Of a stretch of DNA of 5,230 bases, positions 1 to 5,230 are shown piece after piece. Each line of letters opens with the position of its first letter. Position 1 is the first letter of the stretch. The notes below the pieces were generated by a model that was not told the origin of the DNA, did no database searches, and saw only the letters and a program-made list of their open reading frames with translations. The translations under genes and the position numbers were made by a program. The DNA is taken from NCBI GenBank assembly GCA_019314085.1, contig JAFCZZ010000190.1, positions 1 to 5,230 of the forward strand, read 5' to 3'. The DNA comes from Deltaproteobacteria bacterium. Its GTDB lineage: Bacteria; Desulfobacterota; Syntrophia; Syntrophales; UBA2210.

Positions 1-1264
1 GATTGTTCGATGGGATATTCGGTGGTATAGCCGACGCCGCCCAGCACCTGCATCGCCTCCGCGATCACGCCGAGGCTCACCTCGCTCCCGTAACCCTTGA
101 CCAGCGGTGTCAGCACCGCCGCCAGACCGGCGCAGGCCTTGGCCTTCTCTGCGTCGGTCGCGTTTCCGGCTATATCGAGATAGTAGAAACCCTTGAAGAT
201 CATGGCCCTGACACCCTCGGTGAGGGCCTTCATATCGAGGAGCATCCGCCTGATGTCCTCATGTTTGATAATGGGGACCCGTTCTGCCTTCGCATCGCCG
301 AAGGGCCTGCCCTGAATGCGTTCCGTGGCAAACCGGGAGGCGTAAGCGTAAGCGACCGCGGCCTGCGTGTTGGAGTTGTGTCCCGTGCCGATCCGGGATT
401 CGTTCATCATGTTGAACATCATACCCAGGCCTCTGGATCGTCCCTTCTCGTCGGGCAGGGGGCCCATTCGGATACCGTAACAATCGTCATCCTCACCAAA
501 ATTGAGGAGAGCCGTCGCATGAGCCTTGAGTCCCATCTTGTGCTCGATTCCGACCGTTATCACATCATTGAACTCGCCTAGTGACTGGTCTTCATTCACC
601 CGATACTTGGGAACGATGTACAGGCCGAGGCCCGCCGATCCCGGAGCGCCCCCCTCGGGCCGCGCCAGAACCATATGGATCGTATTCTCGCAGGTCCCCG
701 CGTCCCCGCCGGTGATGAACATCTTGGTGCCCTTGATCTTCCAGATCGCGGGATCGTCCGTCGGAAAGGCCTTCGTCGTGGAATCATCCCCTGCCAGTCG
801 CCGCTGAGGAGCTTGGGCAGGAATAGGTCCTTGTCCTTCTCCTCGCCGAACTCGATGAAAAGGTTTGCCACACCGCTCGTCAGCTTGATATACGACATGA
901 CAGCGGGGCAGGCCGCCGTATTCATCTCGAAGATGGCCTTGTAGAGGCTGAGCGGCATCCCGCCTTCCAGCTCGACGCACTCGCTCGTGGACCCCCAGCC
1001 GTTTTCCTGGAGGAATTTGTACACATCGGCGTATCCCGGGGGCGCCGTTACCACACCGTCCTTCAAGACGGCACCAATCTTGTCACCCTCGGCATTGATA
1101 GGGCTGACGACCTCACGCGCCACCTTGTATCCCTCGTTCAGGTACATATCGACATCCTCCAGACCGTAGTTGTCCTTGAAACGGTCACAGGCCAGGACCT
1201 CCTCCATGGGAAGCCACTCCTTCAGGATGAACTGCAGATCTCTCACGTCATATTTATATTCCAC
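1..1264 (-). CDS. Large FadE5/DmdC-type acyl-CoA dehydrogenase, 3' end off window, internal frameshift
   Basis: FAD-dependent flavoenzyme expected to oxidise an acyl-CoA to the trans-2-enoyl-CoA in the cytoplasm; the substrate cannot be read from sequence. Residues 1-160 (1264-785) begin with the short N-terminal extension typical of the roughly 600-residue acyl-CoA dehydrogenases (YKYDVRDLQF), then the helical N-domain, ending at LLSGDWQGM. Family-like sequence resumes in another frame from 779 to the left edge: TKAFP, GTKMFITGGDAGT, GLYIVPKYRVNED, IEHKMGLKAH, MMNESRIGTG, ERIQGRPFGDAKAERVPII, then LGGVGYTTEYPIE. The window stops about ten residues before the expected catalytic Glu (YEGT-like motif). 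The original frame, if read on, ends at a TGA at 596-598 after 62 unrelated residues. GTG at 1264 is chosen because AGGAGG lies 8 bases upstream and the protein then starts where the family does; an upstream ATG at 1351 would add 29 unrelated residues. The family is secure; whether the gene is functional is open. Confidence 0.88.
777..787 (-). other. Frame break with loss of the acyl-CoA dehydrogenase signature
   Basis: The minus-strand frame before this point ends family-like at GDWQGM (ATG at 787-785). The frame after it resumes with TTKAFP at 779. Relatives normally carry a stretch of about 15 residues here resembling CLTEPxAGSDVxAL, which includes the conserved acyl-CoA dehydrogenase signature that lines the flavin and substrate site. 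Only five bases (784-780) separate the two frames, so roughly 3k+1 bases, probably about 40, are missing. This is a deletion and not a single-base indel. No stop interrupts the downstream frame up to the edge. Confidence 0.82.
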
Positions 1265-1272
1265 CGTCAATA

Positions 1273-1278
1273 CCTCCT
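1273..1278 (-). promoter_or_regulatory. Shine-Dalgarno of the acyl-CoA dehydrogenase (fixes the GTG start)
   Basis: On the minus strand AGGAGG occupies 1278-1273, followed by 8 bases and GTG at 1264-1262. A TTG at 1270-1268 is in the same frame but lies only 2 bases from the motif, too close to be used. This decides the start in favour of GTG. Confidence 0.7.
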
Positions 1279-1299
1279 CTGTGTTCTCCTCAGTTCTGT

Positions 1300-1323
1300 A
1301 AAAACCCCATTCGCCTGGCGGGG
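1300..1323 (-). terminator. Weak terminator-like or attenuator-like hairpin in the dehydrogenase leader
   Basis: Read on the minus strand, CCCC (1323-1320) can pair with GGGG (1308-1305) across an 11-base loop that holds a small internal CG/CG pairing. It is followed directly by TTTTT (1304-1300). The layout is that of an intrinsic terminator, but the stem is only 4 pairs. It lies 73 bases past the stop of the PAS-LuxR gene and 36 bases before the dehydrogenase start, so it could end the former's transcript or attenuate the latter. It may equally be chance. Confidence 0.25.
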
Positions 1324-1360
1324 AGCATACAGGGCCATACAGAAAATACAATACGGAATA

Positions 1361-1391
1361 ATTATAAGGAATATATGAGGGAAACCTTATA
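1361..1391 (-). promoter_or_regulatory. Candidate -10 box inside a 7-bp inverted repeat upstream of the dehydrogenase
   Basis: On the minus strand TATAAGG (1391-1385) and CCTTATA (1369-1363) form a perfect 7-bp inverted repeat with a 15-base spacer. The second arm overlaps a perfect TATAAT at 1366-1361, about 97 bases before the GTG start. No good -35 sits 16-18 bases upstream of that box, so a plain sigma-70 promoter is weakly supported. A second candidate in the same gap is TTGTAT (1351-1346), 16 bases, TATGCT (1329-1324). The dyad over the -10 would suit an operator, but no regulator can be assigned. Confidence 0.3.
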
Positions 1392-1395
1392 GTAT

Positions 1396-2352
1396 TTATG
1401 AGAGTGATAGCAGATAGGACCTGAGATTGACCTTCTTCTTGTTTAGACCAAATTTTTTTCTGATGCCGTTTCTATGAAAATCGATCGCCCCCGTGGACAT
1501 ATTCAGAAATTCGGCGATCTCTTTCGTGGTTCTCCCCTCCTTGACAAGATTGGCCACCTGGAACTCTTTCGGGGTAAGATTAAAATGTTTTAATGTGATG
1601 TTACGCAGAAAGGGTGAAATGATGTTTGTTAAATTGGTTTCAATCGTATCGATACAGACGCTCTGATTGGCAGTTAGCCGGCCTTTCTTTAATTCTTCGA
1701 CGTACGGCATGATAATTTCCCTGACATTCGACAGGACGTTTCTTTCAAGATCTACCTTGTCCTCCTCCCTCTGTTTTAGCAGGACCTTCAGGGCCGCGTT
1801 GGACTCGACAAGAGAGGCCGACTTTCTCTCCAGCTCCTCTTCCTTCTTATTCAGGGCCTCTTCAGCCAGCTTTCGTTTGGTGACGTCCCGTGCCAGACAC
1901 CGAAATCCGATCGGGCTGCCCGACGGATCCCGGATCAGGGATGCCGACATCTCGTGGAATCGCCGGTCACCGTCCTTTCGGATGACCTGGTAATCGAATA
2001 TCTCCGCGGGCTCCCCCGTTCGATATATCTTATTGAAAATCTTGAATAATCTAATGGTTGTCTCGGGAAGGACATAGTCACGGTAGTTCATATGCCCTAG
2101 CTCTTCCGCCGAGTACCCCAGCATCTCCACTGTTGCCGTATTGAAGAATGCAAAGTTTCCGGCAAGGTTGAGTTCAAAGTAGGCCTCTTCCATATTCTCA
2201 AGGATGATACGATACTTCTCCTCACTTGATTTCAATTCTCTTGTGGTCTGCAAGCCCTCAAGGTGCAGCGTCTCTTCAAGCTCTTCAACCCGCCGATGCA
2301 GGGTTGTCACCTCGCGAATCAATTGGTCCCTACTCTTTTTCTCGTCCTTCAT
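1396..2352 (-). CDS. PAS-domain transcriptional regulator with C-terminal LuxR-type HTH
   Basis: Predicted cytoplasmic, 318-residue DNA-binding regulator that senses a signal through a PAS domain. Visible layout: an N-terminal charged coiled coil (about 5-45, HRRVEELEETL); a PAS/PAC domain (about 45-160, from EEKYRIILENM through FNTATVEMLGYSAEEL to the closing GFRCLARDVTKRK); a long coiled-coil linker (about 160-210, including ALKVLLKQREEDK); and a LuxR/GerE helix-turn-helix (about 255-318, LTPKEFQVANLVKEGRTTKEIAEFLNMS, then DFHRNGIRKKFGL). There is no receiver domain, histidine-kinase domain or membrane segment, so it is not a classical response regulator. ATG at 2352 is chosen over an in-frame ATG at 2439 because the likely promoter (2470-2442) would start the transcript at or past 2439; AAGGA at 2368-2364 is a usable ribosome site. 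The 3' part is visibly richer in A+T than the neighbouring enzyme genes. Ligand and targets are unknown; the flanking acyl-CoA genes are natural candidates. Confidence 0.9.
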   Translation of the reverse strand: MKDEKKSRDQLIREVTTLHRRVEELEETLHLEGLQTTRELKSSEEKYRIILENMEEAYFELNLAGNFAFFNTATVEMLGYSAEELGHMNYRDYVLPETTIRLFKIFNKIYRTGEPAEIFDYQVIRKDGDRRFHEMSASLIRDPSGSPIGFRCLARDVTKRKLAEEALNKKEEELERKSASLVESNAALKVLLKQREEDKVDLERNVLSNVREIIMPYVEELKKGRLTANQSVCIDTIETNLTNIISPFLRNITLKHFNLTPKEFQVANLVKEGRTTKEIAEFLNMSTGAIDFHRNGIRKKFGLNKKKVNLRSYLLSLS

Positions 2353-2441
2353 TCCTATCCGATTCCTTCGAAAGTAAGACTCCTGAGGACTCAACCTCGC
2401 GATAACGCCCGTGTCGTCTCCATATCCACCGCCCGGCATCG

Positions 2442-2470
2442 ACGATACTGGTTTTTGAGTTTCAAGTCAA
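2442..2470 (-). promoter_or_regulatory. Sigma-70-type promoter of the PAS-LuxR regulator
   Basis: On the minus strand TTGACT (2470-2465), a 17-base spacer, and TATCGT (2447-2442): five and four matches to the -35 and -10 consensus at ideal spacing. It lies in the 188-base gap between the CoA-ligase subunit and the regulator, giving a leader of roughly 80 bases. It suggests the regulator is transcribed independently of the genes upstream. Confidence 0.55.
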
Positions 2471-2540
2471 CCGGGCTGTTGTTCAGCGAGGACAGAGTAA
2501 CAAACAATGGATGCGAGCGGGTGAAGCATGAATTATGGGG

Positions 2541-3977
2541 TCATTTCAACCCGCGCGCATGAAGAAACTGGTGGTAGCGCGCCCACCGGGCAAGGGTCAT
2601 CGACGCCTGTTCAAACCCCCGGTAAACGGGAACCCCTGACTCGAGGAGTTGCTTTTCGAGACGGCACCCTATCTCCCGTATCGCGGGATCGTTTCGATGT
2701 GTCCTCCAGCTTGTGACAAAGGATTTCCCGTGCAACTGTTCTCTCACCGGACCGGACAGATAGTCGGTTATTTTTTGGATTTGAATGCCTTTGCCAACGC
2801 CGTAGAGCCAGTCAAGGGACAGTGAGATAATCAGCATATCGATTTGGGGCTGGGAGGATACCAGATCGATCATCCTCTTGAAGATATCCATATCGCGAAA
2901 GATCGGCATGGCGTCGATGGGATTTTTGATGATGTTCCCGCCTGCCGGGATAAAGGATCTCAGCTCCTCTGCCACCGCCGGGGTGAAGGGGGGCATTTCC
3001 AGACCCGCCCGGCTGCAGGTATCGGCCGCGGAGACAGCGATCCCTCCGCCGTGGCCGATAACGGCCACGCGAAGGCCCTGCGTCGTCTTCAGGTGTCGGA
3101 AGGCGAGGGTGAGAAAGGCCATCTCTTCGAGTGAACGGGCCTGTACGGCGCCGCTCTTTTTGAAGAAGGCGTCCCACATCCGCTCTCCTCCGGCCAGCGA
3201 TCCCGTGTGGGATGCCACCGCCTTGGTCCCCGCCTCCGTCAGACCGGCCTTCAGTATAATGACCGGTTTGACTGGATTGATCCGGGATACCAGTTCGAGC
3301 AGCCGGCGTCCGTCCTTTATACCCTCCAAGTACATGGTGATGATCTGGGTATCGGGATCATCGGCCAGGTATTCGAGAAAATCCGTGCTGTCAAGTGTCA
3401 GGGCGTTGCCGAAACTGATCACCTTGCTAAAATTGATCCCCAGCCGGGCGCAAAAGTTGGTAAAATCCTGCGCATGACCGCCGCTCTGGCTGACGAAGGC
3501 CACGGGACCGCTCTTCTCGGGGGCTCCTATCCACGTCACAAACCGCTGGCTGGGGATGAACACCCCCATGCAGTTGGGTCCGATGACATTGAGCCCCCCC
3601 TCGTGGGCTATCGTCTCGATCTCCCGGTGCAGTCTCAGACCCTCTTCCTCGCCGGTCTCCTTGAACCCCGCGGTAAAGATGTGCACGTTCCGGTTTCCCG
3701 AGGAGATACAGTCGCGCAGCGCCGCGGGAACCGCCGGGGCGGGGACGGAGATGATCACCAGATCAATCGGCTCGGGGACCGAGACGAGGTCGGGATATGC
3801 CCTGATACCCTCAACCTCCGGGGCGCCGGGGTTGATGGGGTAAAGCCTCCCGGCATATCCGTAATCGCGAATACTGCCAAAGATTCCTGACCACCCTTCA
3901 GGCCTCTTCCGCGGGGCCCCGACGACGGCCACCGTTTTGGGGTTAAAGATTACACCCAGATCTTCCTGTGTTCCCAT
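2541..3977 (-). CDS. Alpha-type subunit of ADP-forming acetyl/acyl-CoA synthetase (CoA-binding, phospho-His), no beta subunit
   Basis: Member of the ADP-forming acyl-CoA synthetase / succinyl-CoA ligase superfamily, in which a thioester is cleaved to acid plus CoA with ATP formed through a phospho-histidine. The 478 residues match a whole alpha subunit: an N-terminal Rossmann CoA-binding domain (about 8-140, VAVVGAPRKRPEGWSG to GPNCMGVF) and two ligase-like domains (about 155-460; FVSQSGG at 161-167, YLEGI around Glu218, SHTGSLAG at 256-263, GHGGGIAVSAADTC, NPIDAM). His257 is the expected phosphorylated residue, and Glu218 falls where the family has the Glu that stabilises it. The ATP-grasp beta part, often fused or adjacent, is absent, and both neighbouring genes are unrelated. 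ATG at 3977 is preferred because the next in-frame ATG (4004) lacks a ribosome site, whereas GGAGGG lies 11 bases before 3977. It lies 100 bases after the SDR stop and may be co-transcribed with it. Direction and substrate are inferred only; a non-energy-conserving CoA-binding role cannot be excluded. Confidence 0.88.
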   Translation of the reverse strand: MGTQEDLGVIFNPKTVAVVGAPRKRPEGWSGIFGSIRDYGYAGRLYPINPGAPEVEGIRAYPDLVSVPEPIDLVIISVPAPAVPAALRDCISSGNRNVHIFTAGFKETGEEEGLRLHREIETIAHEGGLNVIGPNCMGVFIPSQRFVTWIGAPEKSGPVAFVSQSGGHAQDFTNFCARLGINFSKVISFGNALTLDSTDFLEYLADDPDTQIITMYLEGIKDGRRLLELVSRINPVKPVIILKAGLTEAGTKAVASHTGSLAGGERMWDAFFKKSGAVQARSLEEMAFLTLAFRHLKTTQGLRVAVIGHGGGIAVSAADTCSRAGLEMPPFTPAVAEELRSFIPAGGNIIKNPIDAMPIFRDMDIFKRMIDLVSSQPQIDMLIISLSLDWLYGVGKGIQIQKITDYLSGPVREQLHGKSFVTSWRTHRNDPAIREIGCRLEKQLLESGVPVYRGFEQASMTLARWARYHQFLHARGLK

Positions 3978-4077
3978 TCCTGTACATTCCCTCCATCTTA
4001 CCATTCAGCCGCGCACCGATGCCGGTAAACGCGCAGCCGGTCTGATCCCCGCCCGATTGACTTCCCCCGCAATAAAC

Positions 4078-4866
4078 CTACTTCTTTTCCAGGTGGGCCG
4101 GCGCTTCGTAGATACGGCCGCCGTCGACAACGATCGTCTCCCCCGTTATGTAGCTCCCCGCATCAGATGCCAGGAGCAGGACGGCACCGGCAAGCTCTTC
4201 CGGCTCTCCGAGGCGCATCAGGGGCATATTCTTCTCCACCTCCGCCCCCACCGCCGGATCCTTCCACAGGGCCTCGCTGAGGCGCGTCTTGATCACCCCC
4301 GGGGCAATGGCGTTGACCCGGATATTGTGCTGCCCCCACTCCTTGGCCATCACCTGGGTCAGCATGATGACGGCGGCCTTCGTTACACAGTAGACCCCCA
4401 ATTCTCCGGGCCTTAGACCTCCGATGGACGAGGTGTTGATGATCGCCCCCCCGCCCTGCTCCTTCATAACCCGTGCTGCCAGCTGGCTTAGGAAAAAGAG
4501 CCCCTTCAGATTGACGTTCATCGTGATATCCCAGGTCTTTTCGTCCTGGTCCATGAGAGGACCGTAGTAGGGATTGGTTCCGGCGTTGTTCATGAGGATA
4601 TCGAGCCTGCCGAATTCCTTCGTCACCCTTTCGATGAGGGCCTTCGAATCCTCCGTCTTGGCGACGTGGGCCGCAATAGCCATTCCCTTGGCGCCCTTCG
4701 CGCGGATCTCCTCCGCCACGGGCTCGAGCCCCTCGATCTTCCGGCTGCTGACTACGACAGTGGCCCCCGCGTCGGCAAGGGCAAGGGCGCAGGAGCGGCC
4801 AATGCCGCGGCTCCCGCCGGTGACAAGTGCTACCTTTCCTTCCAGTGAAAACATCGATAGATCCAT
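4078..4866 (-). CDS. Short-chain dehydrogenase/reductase (classical SDR, DHRS4-like)
   Basis: Classical SDR oxidoreductase of 262 residues that interconverts a hydroxyl and a carbonyl group with a nicotinamide cofactor. Visible motifs: Rossmann glycine motif TGGSRGIG (16-23), NNAG (93-96), and the catalytic tetrad Asn119, Ser146, Tyr159 and Lys163 (in NVNLKG, NTSS and YCVTK) at the standard spacing. These are followed by NAIAPGVIKT and the C-terminal RLGEPEELAG and YITGETIVVDGG. Arg42 after the second beta strand, with no acidic residue there, favours NADP(H). The pattern NPYYG, APGVIKT with a following LW.D, and YITGET resembles the DHRS4-type branch more than housekeeping FabG. In this context it probably acts on a hydroxyacyl/ketoacyl-CoA or an alcohol, but the substrate is not readable. 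ATG at 4866 is chosen: AGGAAGG lies at 4877-4871 and the glycine motif then falls at the usual distance; the longer reading from a GTG at 4911 would add 15 atypical residues. It begins 76 bases after the sigma-54 activator. Confidence 0.93.
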   Translation of the reverse strand: MDLSMFSLEGKVALVTGGSRGIGRSCALALADAGATVVVSSRKIEGLEPVAEEIRAKGAKGMAIAAHVAKTEDSKALIERVTKEFGRLDILMNNAGTNPYYGPLMDQDEKTWDITMNVNLKGLFFLSQLAARVMKEQGGGAIINTSSIGGLRPGELGVYCVTKAAVIMLTQVMAKEWGQHNIRVNAIAPGVIKTRLSEALWKDPAVGAEVEKNMPLMRLGEPEELAGAVLLLASDAGSYITGETIVVDGGRIYEAPAHLEKK

Positions 4867-4901
4867 GGTTCCTTCCTTTCTGGTCTCTGGTTGTGGGATG
4901 A

Positions 4902-4931
4902 GAGATAACACACTCGTGCAAGCATCGTCAA
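4902..4931 (-). promoter_or_regulatory. Candidate sigma-70-type promoter of the SDR gene
   Basis: On the minus strand TTGACG (4931-4926), an 18-base spacer, and TATCTC (4907-4902), preceded by TGT as in an extended -10. The -35 matches five of six and the -10 three of six. It lies in the 76-base gap between the sigma-54 activator and the SDR, giving a leader of about 30 bases. The weak -10 keeps confidence low. Confidence 0.33.
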
Positions 4932-4942
4932 ATGGTGTTACA

Positions 4943-5230
4943 TTAAGGATTGCGGTTGGGGATTTCGATCGGTCTTGGGAACAAAGGGTGTCTCTGAATC
5001 CCCAGCTTCTTCATCCTTGAAAAGAGGGTATTGGGATGAATATCGAGGGCATCCGCGGCACCCCCTGGCCCTGTCACCTTTCCCCCTGTCAGTTGCAGTA
5101 CGCGAATAATGTGTTTCCGCTCATTCTCCCGCAGGCTTATAGCGGTCTGTTCAGGCAACATGGAACGGTTGCCCTCCAATTCCGGCACCTTGTAATACGG
5201 TCCCCTGCTCAGAATGACACCCCGTTCGAT
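4943..5230 (-). CDS. C-terminal end of a sigma-54-dependent (NtrC-family) transcriptional activator, 5' end off window
   Basis: Only the last 95 residues are present; the frame is open to the right edge. The first visible residues, IERGVILSRGP, match the end of the AAA+ domain/linker of enhancer-binding activators (usually ...ENVIERAVILSRG). After a short linker comes a Fis-type helix-turn-helix (about 33-80: LRENERKHIIRVLQLTGGK, then GPGGAADALDIHPNTLFSRMKKLGI). The GPxGAA...TLxSRMKKLGI form resembles FhlA-like activators more than NtrC itself. A 15-residue Pro/Arg-rich tail follows, ending in TAA at 4945-4943. Reading it as a short separate gene from a GTG at 5188 is unlikely, because the sequence upstream of that codon is in frame and family-like. 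The full protein would use ATP to open sigma-54 promoters. Sensor domain and signal lie outside the window. It is encoded just upstream of and co-directional with the SDR, so it may control this cluster, though no clear -24/-12 promoter is seen here. Confidence 0.88.
   Translation of the reverse strand: MERGVILSRGPYYKVPELEGNRSMLPEQTAISLRENERKHIIRVLQLTGGKVTGPGGAADALDIHPNTLFSRMKKLGIQRHPLFPRPIEIPNRNP

Noticed and set aside
3..581. Long plus-strand open frame of 192 codons
   Set aside because: It lies wholly opposite the well-conserved second half of the acyl-CoA dehydrogenase, shows no recognisable domain, and is explained by the high-GC codon pattern of the opposite strand.
1264..1351. N-terminal extension of the dehydrogenase from ATG 1351
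   Set aside because: The extra 29 residues are unlike the family, and a strong ribosome site places the start at GTG 1264. The stretch also contains the candidate promoter and hairpin.
3207..3890. Plus-strand open frame of 227 codons
   Set aside because: It is antisense to the CoA-ligase subunit, whose frame is fully conserved. The predicted peptide has no family resemblance, and I noted no ribosome site for it.
4005..4077. Small hairpin and ACCGGC repeats between the SDR and the CoA-ligase subunit
   Set aside because: The stem (ACCG-GCAT-CGGT) is only four pairs with no T run, and the repeat is six bases. Neither stands out from chance in GC-rich sequence.
4163..4921. Minus-strand open frame of 252 codons overlapping the SDR
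   Set aside because: It is a +1 shadow of the SDR gene, low in complexity and rich in Arg and Gly. The SDR frame carries all catalytic motifs.
4943..5188. Small 81-residue stand-alone Fis-type regulator starting at GTG 5188
   Set aside because: The frame stays open to the window edge, and the residues upstream of the GTG match the end of a sigma-54 activator's AAA+ region. It is therefore the tail of a larger gene.

Overview
All five protein-coding genes in this window lie on the minus strand, so transcription runs from the right edge to the left. In that order they are: the C-terminal tail of a sigma-54-dependent activator (5230-4943, cut by the window edge); a short-chain dehydrogenase/reductase (4866-4078); a stand-alone alpha-type subunit of an ADP-forming acyl-CoA synthetase (3977-2541); a PAS plus LuxR-type HTH regulator (2352-1396); and a large acyl-CoA dehydrogenase (1264 to the left edge), which runs off the window and carries an internal frame break. 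Gaps are 76, 100, 188 and 131 bases. No convincing plus-strand gene, RNA gene, mobile element, CRISPR array or large repeat was found, and no gap exceeds 300 bases.

The content suggests a strictly or facultatively anaerobic, fatty-acid or aromatic-acid degrading bacterium, most likely in the Desulfobacterota (Syntrophales-like). Two things point there. The regulator has the PAS, coiled coil and C-terminal LuxR layout, with the ALKVLLKQREEDK linker, which I associate with that group. And acyl-CoA dehydrogenases, SDRs, an ADP-forming CoA ligase subunit and sigma-54 regulators cluster together. This placement is inference, not proof.

Together the enzymes look like part of an acyl-CoA catabolic module: FAD-dependent alpha,beta-dehydrogenation of an acyl-CoA, NAD(P)H-linked oxidation or reduction of a hydroxy/keto intermediate, and thioester cleavage coupled to nucleotide phosphorylation. 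The CoA-ligase subunit has its phospho-histidine motif but no ATP-grasp partner nearby, so its role is uncertain. Two regulators flank or interrupt the set. The PAS-LuxR gene has a good sigma-70-type promoter of its own, and weaker candidates precede the SDR and dehydrogenase genes, so this is probably several transcription units rather than one operon.

The main anomaly is in the dehydrogenase. Near 777-787 about 13 residues covering the conserved TEPxAGSD signature are missing and the frame shifts, while about 259 downstream codons remain open and family-like. It is either a recent inactivating deletion or an assembly error. I did not find a clearly novel system.
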